This document shows, one piece after another, positions 42,669-51,789 of a stretch of 64,000 nucleotides of DNA (position 1 is the stretch's first letter; each line of letters begins with the position of its first letter). The position numbers and the translations under genes were made by a program. Origin of the DNA: Haloarcula regularis (GTDB lineage Archaea; Halobacteriota; Halobacteria; Halobacteriales; Haloarculaceae); assembly GCF_029338315.1 (NCBI RefSeq), contig NZ_CP119794.1:1426001-1490000 (forward strand), in the 5' to 3' direction. The notes beneath the pieces are model-generated. The model was not told the origin of the DNA. It did no database searches and saw only the letters and a list, made by a program, of their open reading frames with translations.

Positions 42669-43655
42669 TCAGGAGCGCCGGACGAGCGGTTCGTACCACT
42701 CGCGGTTGTCCGCGTACCAGTCGATGAACTTCGAGACGCCCTCGCGGATGGTGTGGCTCGCCTCGTAGCCCAGCAACTCCGACGCCTTCGACGTGTCGGC
42801 GTGCGTGTGCTCGGCGTCGGCGTCGTGGCGCTCCTCGTAGACCAGGTCCAGATCCGGGGCGATCTGGTCGCGGATCTCCTCGGCGAGCGTCTTGATCTCG
42901 ATGTTGTCCGTCGACCCGATGTTCACGGCCTCGCCGTCGGCGGCGTCCTCCTCTAAGAGGGTGACGTTGGCCTCGACGACGTCCTCGATGAAGGTGAAGT
43001 CCCGCGTCTGGGTGCCGTCGCCGTAGATGACCGGCGGTTCGTCGTTCATACAGCGCGAGACGAAGTTCGAGATGGCCATGTTCGGGCGCATCCGAGGCCC
43101 GTAGACGGTGAAGTAGCGCAGCGCGACGACCGGGAAGTCGTACACTTCGCCGTAGGCACAGGCGTAGCGCTCGGCGGCCAGTTTCGAGGCCCCGTAGGGC
43201 GAGACGGGCGTCGTCGGGTGGACCTCGTCATAGGGGAGGTACTGCGGGACGCCGTAGACGGACGAGGAGGAGGCCATGACGAACCGTTCGATCCCCTCGT
43301 CGCGGCAGGCGTCCAGGACGTTCAGCGTGCCGTCGGCGTTCACCGCGTCGTACTTCCGGGGGTTCTCGACGCTCGGCCGAACGCCCGCCTGGGCGGCCTG
43401 GTGGTAGACGTAGTCCGCGTCGGTCACCAGGTCGGCCACGAGGTCGGCGTCCCGGACGTCGCCCTCGACCAGTTCGTAGTTTCCGCCGCCCTCGGTGGCA
43501 GCCTCGCGACCGGTCTCGACGTTGTGGCGCTTGATGTCCAGGTCGTAGAACGGATCGAGGTTGTCCAGCACGACGACGTCGTGGCCGTCGCGGGCGAACC
43601 GCTCGGCGAGGTGGCCACCGATGAAGCCTGCCCCGCCCGTGACGAGAATGTGCAT
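42669..43655 (-). CDS. NAD-dependent nucleotide-sugar epimerase/dehydratase, 328 aa
   Basis: An extended SDR with [20 protein letters not shown] (GxxGxxG), an acidic residue after the second strand (VVVLDNLD) indicating NAD, and the catalytic YGASK motif near residue 158. The specificity region [16 protein letters not shown] fits UDP-glucose/UDP-glucuronate 4-epimerase relatives. It likely supplies sugars for surface-layer glycosylation; the exact sugar is not clear. The length of 328 is standard. It is divergent from the cyclophilin gene. Confidence 0.88.
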   Translation of the reverse strand: MHILVTGGAGFIGGHLAERFARDGHDVVVLDNLDPFYDLDIKRHNVETGREAATEGGGNYELVEGDVRDADLVADLVTDADYVYHQAAQAGVRPSVENPRKYDAVNADGTLNVLDACRDEGIERFVMASSSSVYGVPQYLPYDEVHPTTPVSPYGASKLAAERYACAYGEVYDFPVVALRYFTVYGPRMRPNMAISNFVSRCMNDEPPVIYGDGTQTRDFTFIEDVVEANVTLLEEDAADGEAVNIGSTDNIEIKTLAEEIRDQIAPDLDLVYEERHDADAEHTHADTSKASELLGYEASHTIREGVSKFIDWYADNREWYEPLVRRS

Positions 43656-43744
43656 GCCCGGAAGGGGTCAGGCAATCAGCAAAAAACCGTCGGGTCGCAG
43701 CCCCAGTGGGCAGGCTTTTCCCGCCCACTCCCCTTGGGCCGGGT

Positions 43745-44293
43745 ATGAGTGACCTGACTGCCACGCTCCACACCAGCGAGGGCGACATCGAGGTCGAACT
43801 GTACGACGAGAAGGTGCCGAACACCGTCGCGAACTTCGTCGGTCTGGCGGAAGGGGCAAACGACTACGAGGGGACCGAGGTCGGCCCCGGCACCGGCGCC
43901 TGGGAGGACCCCGACTCGGGCGAGAAGCGTATCGACCCGCTGTACACGGACATCGACATCCACCGGGTCATCGACGACTTCATGATCCAGATGGGCGACC
44001 CAACGGGGACGGGACGGGGCGGCCCGGGCTACACCTTCGACGACGAGTTCCACGACGACCTGACACACGACGGCCCCGGGAAACTGAGCATGGCGAACCG
44101 CGGCCCGAACACCAACGGCTCGCAGTTCTTCATCACGCTGGCCGCGACGCCGCACCTCGACGGCAAGCACGCCGTCTTCGGCGAAGTCACGGACGGGATG
44201 GACGTCGTCGAGGCGATCGGCAGCACCGAGACGGACCACAGCGACAACCCGACCGACGACATCGTGCTCGAGTCGGTCGAGATCCACCGCTGA
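43745..44293 (+). CDS. cyclophilin-type peptidyl-prolyl cis-trans isomerase, 182 aa
   Basis: It catalyses proline isomerisation during protein folding. Conserved cyclophilin blocks are [25 protein letters not shown] split near residues 80-100, FDDEFHDDL, and [19 protein letters not shown] with the active-site Arg/Gln/Phe set. [12 protein letters not shown] near 140 carries the terminal active-site His. It has an insertion after [11 protein letters not shown] relative to compact bacterial forms, as is usual in haloarchaea. No signal peptide is present, so it is cytoplasmic. Confidence 0.94.
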   Translation: MSDLTATLHTSEGDIEVELYDEKVPNTVANFVGLAEGANDYEGTEVGPGTGAWEDPDSGEKRIDPLYTDIDIHRVIDDFMIQMGDPTGTGRGGPGYTFDDEFHDDLTHDGPGKLSMANRGPNTNGSQFFITLAATPHLDGKHAVFGEVTDGMDVVEAIGSTETDHSDNPTDDIVLESVEIHR

Positions 44294-44298
44294 CGCGG

Positions 44299-45237
44299 TC
44301 AGAGCGACTGTATCGTCCGACCGATGGCGGCGACTTCCTCGCGAGCGGCGTCGAGGTCCGGGTCGGCCAGCATCGGCAGGAACCCGTGAATCATGTCCTC
44401 GTAGCGTCGCACCTCGACCGGGACGCCCGCGTCCCGTAGCCGCTCGGCGTAGGCGAGGTCTTCGTCCCGGAGCGGGTCGAACTCGGCCGTGACGACCGTC
44501 GCGGGCGGGAGCCCCGAGAGGTCGCGGGCCTCCAGGGGCGCTGCGTAGGGGTTCTTCGCGTCGAAGGAGGACTCGAGGTAGTGGTCCCAGAACCACCGCA
44601 TCGCCGCACGCGTGAGGAGGTAGCCCTCTGCGTTCTCCCGGTAGGAGTCCGTCTCGAAATTTCGATCCAGTACCGGATAGACGAGCACCTGGTGAGCGAT
44701 GTCGGGCCCGTCCGCGTCGCGGGCTCGGAGGCAGGTCGCAGCCGCGAGGTTGCCGCCGGCGCTGTCGCCGCCGACGACGAGGCGCTCGGGGTCGCCGCCG
44801 AGGACGTCCGGATGGTCCGCGACCCACTCCGTCGCCGTGTAGCAGTCCGCGAGCGCCGCGGGGAACGGGTGTTCCGGCGCGAGGCGGTAGTCGACGGCGA
44901 CGACGGTGCAGTCGCCCGCGTTCGCGATGGCCCGCGCGAGGTGGTCGTGTGCGTCGGCAGTGCCGAAAACCCAGCCCCCACCGTGGAAATAGACGAACAG
45001 CGGGCGAGGCCCGGCGGTGGCCGGGTCGTAGATACGGAGACCGACCGCCCCGTCGGGACCCGGAATCTCGAGATTACGGACGCGTTCGACGGGGTCGCGT
45101 TCGCCCGCTGGAACAGACAGGAGGTCGTCGTGGACCGTCCGGGCGCTCTCGACTGCCAGGTCGGCGACGTCGGGAGTTCCGGACGCTGCCAGGTCGTCCA
45201 GAAACGCCGCGACATCGTCGTGCGGGGTTCGGGTCAC
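44299..45237 (-). CDS. alpha/beta hydrolase, HSL/acetyl-esterase family, 312 aa
   Basis: The oxyanion-hole motif YFHGGGWVFG (residues about 75-85), the nucleophile elbow GDSAGGNLAA near 153 and the catalytic His in HGFLPML near the C-terminus mark a hormone-sensitive-lipase-type esterase. The Asp of the triad is probably in VVTAEFDPLRDED near 253. It hydrolyses short-chain esters; the natural substrate is unknown. It converges with the cyclophilin gene, 5 nt apart, and its start at 45237 begins MTRTPHDDVAAF. Confidence 0.9.
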   Translation of the reverse strand: MTRTPHDDVAAFLDDLAASGTPDVADLAVESARTVHDDLLSVPAGERDPVERVRNLEIPGPDGAVGLRIYDPATAGPRPLFVYFHGGGWVFGTADAHDHLARAIANAGDCTVVAVDYRLAPEHPFPAALADCYTATEWVADHPDVLGGDPERLVVGGDSAGGNLAAATCLRARDADGPDIAHQVLVYPVLDRNFETDSYRENAEGYLLTRAAMRWFWDHYLESSFDAKNPYAAPLEARDLSGLPPATVVTAEFDPLRDEDLAYAERLRDAGVPVEVRRYEDMIHGFLPMLADPDLDAAREEVAAIGRTIQSL

Positions 45238-45285
45238 AGACCCAGAGACAGTCGAGAGCGGCTTAAGACTGTCCTGCTCGCCCGC

Positions 45286-47610
45286 TCAGCCCCAGTCGGG
45301 GCTGCCGCCACGTTTGGACCCTTTGCGCGAGAACCGCTTTCTGAGGTAGCGCGTGACCGGGAACAGCCGTTCGGTCAGGCGGTCCGACAGCGGCGTCTGG
45401 CTGGCGTAGACCAGCACGGGGACGCCCCGTTCGGCGGCGAGTGCGACCACCTCGTCGGGCGTGTTGCCGAAGATGGCCTGGCGGAGCCAGCGGTCCCTGG
45501 AGGCCCCGATGACCAGCACGCCGCCGTTCTCGGCGGCCGTCTCGACGAGGCCGTCGGCGACCGAGCTGGCCCGGACGTTGTGGACCTGCGTGGTCTCGAC
45601 GCCCTCCAGCGCGTCCAGCGTCGTCCCGGGCGTCTCGTCGGCCCCGGCCTCGCCGGAGGCGACGTTGATGAGGTGCAGGGCGCTCCCGCGCTGGCCCAGC
45701 GCGTTCACGAGCGGGAGGACGGCCTGGTGGTGTGGCCCCCCGCCGGCGCCGATGTTGATGATCTCGAGGTCCGACTCGTCGACGGTCCGATCGGCGAAGA
45801 AGACGTCACAGGGGGCCTCGCGCTCGACCGTCTCGGTGACCTCCTGGTGGCGCTCGGGGTAGCCCATCAGGATGAGGTCGGCCTCGTCGTCGCGGGCGGT
45901 CTGGAGGATGTCGAAGGCGATGTCTCGGCAGGTGTGGCCCTCGACGGTGTACTCGACGTCGAGGTCGGCGCCGTCGACCTCCTCTTTGATGATCTCGGTG
46001 CGCTTCGAGGCCGTCTCGACGACCGTCTCCCAGGGCGTCTGGTCCGGGACCTGGGTGACGTTCAGGACGTGGACGATGGCGTCCTTCTCGGAGACGTTCG
46101 CGAGCGCGGCGGCGAGTTTCACGTACCGCAGCGTCCGGTCGGGGCGGGCGATGGGGACCAGCACGCGGAACTGTTCGCCGGGCGCGGCCGCCTCGGCCTC
46201 CGCAGCGCCTGGGCTCGGGGTCTCCGGAACGACCTCGTGGAACATCTCCTCGGTGTCGGGCTTGCCGCCCCATGCGAGGTAGGCCACGACGAGCGTGCCC
46301 GTCAGGACCAGGCCGGTGATGACCCCGCGGTCCGGGAGATTGTAGATGAGCCCGAGGTTCGCGAGCACGCCGATGATCGGGACCACGGGGACGCCGGGGA
46401 CCCGGAAGCCGCGGTCGATGTCGGGGTACTTCCGCCGGGAGTAGATGAGCGCGACGTTGACCACGGCAAGCGGCAGCAGGAGGTTCAGCGTCGCGAACCC
46501 GGTCAGCGCCGTCAGCCCGAGATTGAGGCCGACGGCCGAACCGAGGCCGCCCTCCGTCGGGAAGACGCCGATGAAGATGACGATGAGCAGCATGATGGTC
46601 GCCGTCGCCGTGGCGACGCTCCAGAACGGCGTGCCGTACTCGCGGTGGATGCGCGAGAACCGCCGGGGGGCCTGGCCCTGCCGGCCCATCAGCGACCCGA
46701 TGGAACTCGCGGCGAGCACGGAGGCGTTCGACGCCGACACCATCGAGAAGATGGCCCCGGCGACGATGAGCGACTCGCCGATGCTCCCGAGGAACCCGGC
46801 GGCGACACGGCCCATCGCCGTCTCACCTTCCTGGGCGATGATCTCGGCGGGGACCGGCGAGTTGACCATCGCGACGATGACCAGCGCGTAGAGCACGGTC
46901 ACGGTGACGATACTGGCCGCGATGGCCCGCGGGACCGTGCGCTGTGGCTCGATTATCTCGCCCGCGCTGGCGGCGATGGCGGAGAACCCAAAGAAGGTGA
47001 TGAACGCGAGCGCCGAGATGGCGAGGATGCTGATGGCGTCGCCGCCAAAGCTCGTCGCGAAGTTGCCGACGGCGGTGCCGGGGCCACGAAACGTGAACGC
47101 CCCGGCGATAAAGGCGATCAGGACCGCGACCTTCGCGCCGGTGACGATGAGCTGGAACCCCCCGCTCTCCTCGGTCCCGCGGGCGTTGAGCACACCCAGC
47201 AAGAGCGCGGTCACGACGCCCGTCGTGCCGTGTGGCAGGAAGTGGAGCCACTCGGGGAGGACAAAGCGGAAGAACCACTCGTCCATCGTCGCCAGGTAGA
47301 AGGCGGTCGTCCCGGTGTAGCCGAGGAACAGCGACATCCCGATGGCGTAGGTCAGGAGGTCACGGTCCTCGAACGTCTGCGAACAGAAGAGATAGCCCCC
47401 GCCGTTCTCCGAGTAGATGGAGGCGAACTCGGAGTAGGCGGCGGCGGTGACGCCCGCGATGGCCGCGGCGATGACGAACGCGATGACGGCGCTGGACCCG
47501 ATGGCGGCGACGGCGGTCCCGGACAGCGAGAAGATACCCGCCGCGATCATGGTCCCGAGGCCGATCGCGAACGCGATCTTGAAATCGAGCGTCCGTGTGT
47601 GCTGTACCAT
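45286..47610 (-). CDS. APC-family amino acid permease with C-terminal universal-stress (Usp) domains, 774 aa
   Basis: Residues 1-430 hold twelve hydrophobic helices, opening with FKIAFAIGLGTMIAAGIFSL, the glycine-rich first helix of APC transporters; FFGFSAIAASAGEIIEP lies near 210. A loop then leads to two UspA-like domains (about 490-620 and 630-750). The first opens FRVLVPIARPDRTLRYVKLA and the second ends in a G-rich VLVIGASRDRWLRQAIFG. Usp domains fused to permeases probably bind nucleotides and gate transport; the substrate is unknown. TTTTTATTG at 47634-47642 is centred 28 nt upstream of the chosen ATG, supporting it over one at 47724. Confidence 0.91.
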   Translation of the reverse strand: MVQHTRTLDFKIAFAIGLGTMIAAGIFSLSGTAVAAIGSSAVIAFVIAAAIAGVTAAAYSEFASIYSENGGGYLFCSQTFEDRDLLTYAIGMSLFLGYTGTTAFYLATMDEWFFRFVLPEWLHFLPHGTTGVVTALLLGVLNARGTEESGGFQLIVTGAKVAVLIAFIAGAFTFRGPGTAVGNFATSFGGDAISILAISALAFITFFGFSAIAASAGEIIEPQRTVPRAIAASIVTVTVLYALVIVAMVNSPVPAEIIAQEGETAMGRVAAGFLGSIGESLIVAGAIFSMVSASNASVLAASSIGSLMGRQGQAPRRFSRIHREYGTPFWSVATATATIMLLIVIFIGVFPTEGGLGSAVGLNLGLTALTGFATLNLLLPLAVVNVALIYSRRKYPDIDRGFRVPGVPVVPIIGVLANLGLIYNLPDRGVITGLVLTGTLVVAYLAWGGKPDTEEMFHEVVPETPSPGAAEAEAAAPGEQFRVLVPIARPDRTLRYVKLAAALANVSEKDAIVHVLNVTQVPDQTPWETVVETASKRTEIIKEEVDGADLDVEYTVEGHTCRDIAFDILQTARDDEADLILMGYPERHQEVTETVEREAPCDVFFADRTVDESDLEIINIGAGGGPHHQAVLPLVNALGQRGSALHLINVASGEAGADETPGTTLDALEGVETTQVHNVRASSVADGLVETAAENGGVLVIGASRDRWLRQAIFGNTPDEVVALAAERGVPVLVYASQTPLSDRLTERLFPVTRYLRKRFSRKGSKRGGSPDWG

Positions 47611-47701
47611 TGGGCAAGTATATTCAGGAGGGTCAATAAAAAGTCCCGAATTGGCGCTCCGGGCCACAGCCCTCAATAGTACGGCCGCCGACGGTTCCCC
47701 A

Positions 47702-48478
47702 ATGGCCCACCTCGAGCGGCTCACGGTCTACCCGGTGAAGGGATTCGACGGCGTCGACCGCGCGGCCGCACGCATCGTCGACGGTGGCACGCTGGCCCAC
47801 GACCGCGAGTTCGCGCTGTTCGACGGGGACGGTGACGTCGTCAACGGAAAGCGGACCGACCAGGTCCACGACGTGACGACGGACTACGACCCCGAGACCG
47901 GGCGGCTCTCGGTCTCGGCGCCCGGACACGGCGCCGCCACGTTCGACGTCGACGACGCGACCGGTCGCCGGCGAGCGGCGGCGTGGTTCGGGTCGGTCTT
48001 CGACCTCGACCTCTCACTCGAGCGCGACGCCGAGCTGGGCTTCGTCGACCGCCGCGAACTGGGGCCGTCGGTCGTCAGCACCGCCACCGTAGAGACCGTC
48101 GCCTCGTGGTTCGACGGCCTCACCGTCGAGAGCGTGCGGCGACGGCTCCGGGCCAACGTCGAGGTCGGTGGCGTCCCGGCGTTCTGGGAGGACCGTTTCG
48201 TCGGCGACGACGCCCCCGCCTTCCGCGTCGGTGACGTCCGCTTCGAGGGGGACACGCCCTGTGGCCGCTGTGTCGTCCCCGAACGGGACCCAGACACCGG
48301 CGACCCCACGCCGGGGTTCCGCGAGCGGTTCGTTGAGCGCCGCGAGGCAACGTTCCCCGACTTCGCCGACCGGGACGCCTTCGACCACTGCTACACCGTG
48401 ATGCTCATCGCGAGCGTCCCCACGGCCGGGCGCGGCGGGGCCGTCCGCGTTGGCGACGAGGTTGCGCTCGTCGACTGA
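47702..48478 (+). CDS. MOSC domain protein, 258 aa
   Basis: The beta-barrel N-terminal part LERLTVYPVKGFDGVDR is followed by HDREFALFDGDGDVVNGKR, as in the YcbX/mARC branch. The MOSC core has LRANVEVGGVPAFWEDRFVG and the molybdenum-cofactor cysteine region TPCGRCVVPERD. Such proteins reduce N-hydroxylated compounds using molybdenum cofactor with a ferredoxin-type partner; a ferredoxin gene follows 51 nt downstream, which fits, though it is inference. A TATA-like TCAATAGTACG near 47672-47682 supports the ATG at 47702. Confidence 0.9.
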   Translation: MAHLERLTVYPVKGFDGVDRAAARIVDGGTLAHDREFALFDGDGDVVNGKRTDQVHDVTTDYDPETGRLSVSAPGHGAATFDVDDATGRRRAAAWFGSVFDLDLSLERDAELGFVDRRELGPSVVSTATVETVASWFDGLTVESVRRRLRANVEVGGVPAFWEDRFVGDDAPAFRVGDVRFEGDTPCGRCVVPERDPDTGDPTPGFRERFVERREATFPDFADRDAFDHCYTVMLIASVPTAGRGGAVRVGDEVALVD

Positions 48479-48529
48479 GCGCTCGCGGGAACCGACAATC
48501 GAAAGGCCGTCGACGTCGAACAGACACCG

Positions 48530-48871
48530 ATGACCGAGGCCGACGACCCCGTCGACCCAAGCGAGTTCGGCGAACAGGACGCCCCGCCCGTCGAGGCAAA
48601 GCCCTACAAGATCATCTTCGAGGCAAACAAGTGCTTTGGCGCCGGGAAGTGCGCCGAGATGTCCCGCAACTGGAAGCTCGACCTCGACACCGGCATCGCA
48701 ACCCCGCGGACCTACTTCATCGGCGAGGAGGATCTGGACCACAACGTCGCGGCCGCAGAGGCCTGCCCCGCGAAGAAGGGCCGCGGCATCATCCACGTCG
48801 TCGACCGCCGAACGAACGAGGAGATCGCGCCCGACCCCCACGGCGACGGCACCCTCTCGGTCGACTGGTAA
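48530..48871 (+). CDS. ferredoxin with single cluster domain, 113 aa
   Basis: The cluster region reads NKCFGAGKCAEM near residues 33-44, and the third visible cysteine lies in AEACPAKKG near 82. Three cysteines in this pattern fit the compact ferredoxin domain that holds a [3Fe-4S] or atypical [4Fe-4S] cluster, as in partners of cytochromes P450. An acidic N-terminal 28 residues is haloarchaeal style. It follows the MOSC gene by 51 nt and could supply electrons to it, or to the P450 at 31146; both are inference. Confidence 0.87.
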   Translation: MTEADDPVDPSEFGEQDAPPVEAKPYKIIFEANKCFGAGKCAEMSRNWKLDLDTGIATPRTYFIGEEDLDHNVAAAEACPAKKGRGIIHVVDRRTNEEIAPDPHGDGTLSVDW

Positions 48872-48911
48872 TCGAAACCCGTTTTCCCCCTCGGTGTGCA
48901 TGACCGAGTGC

Positions 48912-48996
48912 GCGAGGGTCGCCTAGCCTGGCCAATGGCGGTGGGCTTAAGACCCGCTCCCGTAGGGGTCCATGGGTTCGAATCCCATCCCTCGCA
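48912..48996 (+). tRNA. tRNA-Leu (TAA anticodon)
   Basis: The acceptor stem GCGAGGG pairs with CCCTCGC and is followed by A at 48996. The anticodon loop CTTAAGA carries TAA. A long variable arm (about 48956-48971) marks a type II tRNA, and the T arm is GGGTTCGAATCCC. It is 85 nt, without an intron or encoded CCA. Its 3' end is repeated 111 nt downstream. Confidence 0.96.
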
Positions 48997-49084
48997 TTCT
49001 CCGACTCGAACGGACGTGAGAGTCGTGGGAATCGAACGGTGGGATTCGAATCACGGAAACGCGAACGGAGTGAGCGTTTGCATC

Positions 49085-49110
49085 GGGTTCGAATCCCATC
49101 CCTCGCATTC
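49085..49110 (+). repeat. duplicate of the tRNA-Leu 3' end (26 bp), possible attachment-site remnant
   Basis: The 26 bases at 48974-48999, covering the T arm, acceptor 3' strand and two bases beyond, recur exactly at 49085-49110. Between them are a third partial copy (GGATTCGAATC, near 49042) and a small hairpin AAACGC...GCGTTT (about 49058-49079). Exact 3'-end copies of a tRNA are what integrative elements leave. Only 85 nt lie between the copies and no integrase gene is present. Confidence 0.7.
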
Positions 49111-49212
49111 GTTGCCTCGAACCGAAGCAGTACGGCCCGTTTCGAACCAGGTGTCATACACTTGACGAATAGTTGAAATCCCCCGTCAGAGTAGCGAACG
49201 GTGAGGACACCG

Positions 49213-50865
49213 ATGTCGCTCAGTCCAGAACTCCTCGTTGCGGGCCGGATTCTCGCGATTCTGCTCTCGGTGGGGTTCCTCGCACTCCCGGTCAGAAACC
49301 GTGACAAGCCCGGGAGCCTGGGGTTCGCGCTGTTCGTCACCGGAACGGCGCTCTGGGCGTTCGCCGCGGCGGTCGACATCTCGACGAGCGACTACGGGCT
49401 CTCGCGGTTGGTCTACAACGTGCTCGTGCTCGCCGCCGAACTCGCGGCGGTCGGGTGGCTGGTGCTCGCGTTCGAGGTGACCGAGCGGGTCGACGTCTCG
49501 CGAACGGTGCTCGGCGCGCTCGGCTGCTGGATCGTCGTCATGCAGGTGCTCATCTGGACGAATCCGGCCCACCAGTTCGTCCTGGGCCCGGCGACAGCCG
49601 TCGAGAACGTCGTGCTCGTCCCCGAGTACAATCACGGGTTCTGGGTACACGCGGGCGTCTCGTACCTGTTCGTCGCGGTCGGGACGGGTATGCTAGCGCT
49701 GGAAGCGACGCAGTCGAGGGGAGTGCGACGGACACAGACGACCTTGCTCGCGCTCGCGGTCGTCCCGTCGGTCGGCGCGACACTCGTCTCGCTGTTCGAC
49801 GTCGCGTTCGCCCCCTTCGACGTCGCGCCGTTCGGCTTCCTCCTGACGGCCGGCGTCCTCGCCGTGGTCGTGTTCAGGGGCCGATTCCTCGATGTCTCGC
49901 CGGTGGCCCGACGGACGGCGCTCGACGCGCTCACCGATACCGTCCTCATCCTCGACGACCAGGACCGCGTGGTCGACTGTAACCCGGCCGCTCGGGCGCT
50001 GTTCGACATCACGGGCGGCGTCACGGGAGTGCCGGTGACCGCGGTCCTCGAGCCAGTCGACGGCGACGTCCGCCCGGCACTCACCGCTGCCGACGGACGC
50101 GAGACCGAAGCGGCGGTTCGGACGGACGGCGAACAGCGTCACCTGCTGTGTTCGAGTTCGCACATCGGTGACGACGGGCGGCGCGGACGAGTCGTCATCT
50201 GCTACGACGTCACGGAGCGACGAGAGCGAGAGGCGGAACTGGAGCGCACGAACGAGCAGTTAGACCAGTTCGCCAGCGTCGTCTCCCACGACCTCCGGAA
50301 TCCGCTCACCGTCGCCATCGGCCGACTGGAGATGGCCCGGGCGGAACACGACAGCGACCACCTCGCAGCCGTCGCCGCGGCCCACGAGCGGATGGAGACG
50401 CTGATCGCCGACGTGCTGACTCTCGCCAGGGAGGGGAAATCGGTCTCCGAGATGCGGCCCGTCTCCCTCGCGACGCTGGCAGCCGAGTGCTGGGGGGACG
50501 TCGAGACGAAGGGGGCCAGGGTCGTCACCGAGACGGACCGGGTGGTACGGGCCGACAGGAGTCGGCTCCAGCAACTGCTCGAGAACCTGCTCCGGAACGC
50601 CGTCGAACACGGCGGCGAGGACGTGACCGTGACCATCGGTGACCTGCCCGACGGGTTCTACGTCGCCGACGACGGTCCCGGCATCCCAACAGCGGCCCGG
50701 GAACAGGTATTCGCCGCCGGGTATTCCACCACGGACGCGGGAACCGGCCTGGGACTGAACATCGCCCAGCAGATCGCCCACGCCCACGACTGGGAGATCC
50801 GGGTCACCGAGAGCGACGGCGGTGGCGCGCGCTTCGAACTCACCGGCGTCGAGTTCGTGAGGTAG
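49213..50865 (+). CDS. membrane sensor histidine kinase (7TM-PAS-HisKA-HATPase), 550 aa
   Basis: Seven N-terminal hydrophobic helices (residues 1-225, starting MSLSPELLVAGRILAILL) precede a PAS-like domain (LDALTDTVLILDDQDRVVDC). The H-box is FASVVSHDLRNPLTVAIGR near 355, the N-box LLRNAVEHGGED near 460, and the G-boxes VADDGPGIPTAAREQVF and GTGLGLNIAQQIA follow. All catalytic parts are present. It resembles the kinase at 22842 in layout but not closely in sequence. No response regulator is adjacent. The ATG at 49213 is preferred over the in-frame GTG at 49201. Confidence 0.92.
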   Translation: MSLSPELLVAGRILAILLSVGFLALPVRNRDKPGSLGFALFVTGTALWAFAAAVDISTSDYGLSRLVYNVLVLAAELAAVGWLVLAFEVTERVDVSRTVLGALGCWIVVMQVLIWTNPAHQFVLGPATAVENVVLVPEYNHGFWVHAGVSYLFVAVGTGMLALEATQSRGVRRTQTTLLALAVVPSVGATLVSLFDVAFAPFDVAPFGFLLTAGVLAVVVFRGRFLDVSPVARRTALDALTDTVLILDDQDRVVDCNPAARALFDITGGVTGVPVTAVLEPVDGDVRPALTAADGRETEAAVRTDGEQRHLLCSSSHIGDDGRRGRVVICYDVTERREREAELERTNEQLDQFASVVSHDLRNPLTVAIGRLEMARAEHDSDHLAAVAAAHERMETLIADVLTLAREGKSVSEMRPVSLATLAAECWGDVETKGARVVTETDRVVRADRSRLQQLLENLLRNAVEHGGEDVTVTIGDLPDGFYVADDGPGIPTAAREQVFAAGYSTTDAGTGLGLNIAQQIAHAHDWEIRVTESDGGGARFELTGVEFVR

Positions 50866-50910
50866 CCACAGACGACGCGTTTTTCCGCGCCAGACGCCAA
50901 TATATGGCCG

Positions 50911-51423
50911 ATGACCGAGGTACCACCGGAGGTCGGGAGGATCTTCGACCGGCACGACGCGTTCGTGCCGGCCGGCGGCGGCTACGCCGTCGAGACGACG
51001 GGGTTCGCGGGTCACGTCACCGCGAGCGAGGGCGAACAGTGGCGGACGGACGTCGAGGTGACGGTCCGAGCGCCGTCGCTCCAGGCCGCGACCAGCGACG
51101 AGGTCGGCGAGGCGGTCCGCGACGGCTGGTTCGAGACGTTCGAGCGCCGACTCGAGGACGCACCGAAGGCCACCCGCGTGTCGGTCGACCTCGACGAGTA
51201 CGTCGTCGAACAGGACGGCGAGGAGGTCGTCGTCACCTACCGGTTCAGTCTCGGGACCGGGAATCAGGCCGCCGACGTCGCGAAGGCCTTCGTCGAGTAC
51301 GTCCAGGGGACGTACGTCGAGGGCATCGTCCCGGGCTACGACTACGTCGGCGTCGTCGCCGACCTGATGGACGCCGCGAGTACGGGCGGCAGCGATGGGA
51401 ACCGCGGCGGCACGCCGTTGTAG
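50911..51423 (+). CDS. DUF5813 family protein, 170 aa
   Basis: It begins MTEVPPEVGRIFDRHDAFVP and continues with an acidic alpha/beta pattern; VEVTVRAPSLQAATSDEVGE and VVEQDGEEVVVTYRF are its strands. GTYVEGIVPGYDYVG lies near the end, followed by a Gly/Ser-rich tail. I recognise the haloarchaeal DUF5813 family; the function is unknown. Length and frame are intact. It ends just before two terminator-like hairpins shared with the convergent AsnC-type gene. Confidence 0.82.
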   Translation: MTEVPPEVGRIFDRHDAFVPAGGGYAVETTGFAGHVTASEGEQWRTDVEVTVRAPSLQAATSDEVGEAVRDGWFETFERRLEDAPKATRVSVDLDEYVVEQDGEEVVVTYRFSLGTGNQAADVAKAFVEYVQGTYVEGIVPGYDYVGVVADLMDAASTGGSDGNRGGTPL

Positions 51424-51464
51424 GTAGTACCCTGTGCATACGGCGAGCGAAGCGAGCCGTTTCC

Positions 51465-51498
51465 CCGCAGCGCGCGGTTCCGCGCGCTGCGGCTTTTT
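51465..51498 (+). terminator. hairpin with T-run after the DUF5813 gene
   Basis: CCGCAGCGCGCG at 51465-51476 pairs perfectly with CGCGCGCTGCGG at 51481-51492 across a GTTC loop. CTTTTTG follows, giving a 12-bp stem plus T-run. The position, 42 nt past the stop at 51423 and before a convergent gene, fits a transcription terminator. A smaller CGGC...GCCG palindrome at 51441-51459 precedes it. Confidence 0.7.
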
Positions 51499-51517
51499 GT
51501 ACTAAACTTTTGCGAGT

Positions 51518-51538
51518 GGGGGTTCCGGTGGAACCCCC
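51518..51538. terminator. second convergent-end hairpin
   Basis: GGGGGTTCC at 51518-51526 pairs perfectly with GGAACCCCC at 51530-51538 across a GGT loop. It lies 19 nt past the stop of the minus-strand AsnC-type gene and reads into CAAAAGTTT on that strand, consistent with its terminator. Confidence 0.55.
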
Positions 51539-51557
51539 CGAAGTAAAAATTTAGTCT

Positions 51558-51788
51558 TCAGTCCATCGCGATATACGTCTGCGTGCTCTCGACGCCCTCG
51601 ATGTCCTGGATGTGGGTGGCGGCCACGTCCTTGACCGCGGCGGGCGTGTCGACGTCGACCTTCGCGATGAGGTCGACGTCGCCGGCGACGATGTGGGCCT
51701 CGACGACCCCGTCGATGGCTTCGATCTCGTTTCGCAGGCGGTCCGCGTCGCCGGTGTGGGCTTTGACCATGACGTATGCAGTGACCAT
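51558..51788 (-). CDS. stand-alone RAM (AsnC/Lrp ligand-binding) domain protein, 76 aa
   Basis: Only the RAM sensor half of an Lrp/AsnC regulator, without DNA-binding part: MVTAYVMVKAHTGD, then VVEAHIVAGDVDLIAKV and a closing THIQDIEGVESTQTYI. The EAHIVAGxxDxIA motif binds amino acids or similar effectors at dimer interfaces. Its ATG at 51788 lies 1 nt after the trkA stop, so they are one operon. A paralogue (52589-52819) lies on the other side of trkA. An effector-sensing accessory role for potassium uptake is inferred. Confidence 0.9.
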   Translation of the reverse strand: MVTAYVMVKAHTGDADRLRNEIEAIDGVVEAHIVAGDVDLIAKVDVDTPAAVKDVAATHIQDIEGVESTQTYIAMD

Positions 51789-51789
51789 C

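Noticed and set aside
44581..47679. 1032-codon plus-strand open frame opposite the permease and esterase genes
   Set aside because: It is antisense to two clear genes with full motifs and has no domain character. Long shadow frames are expected at this GC content.
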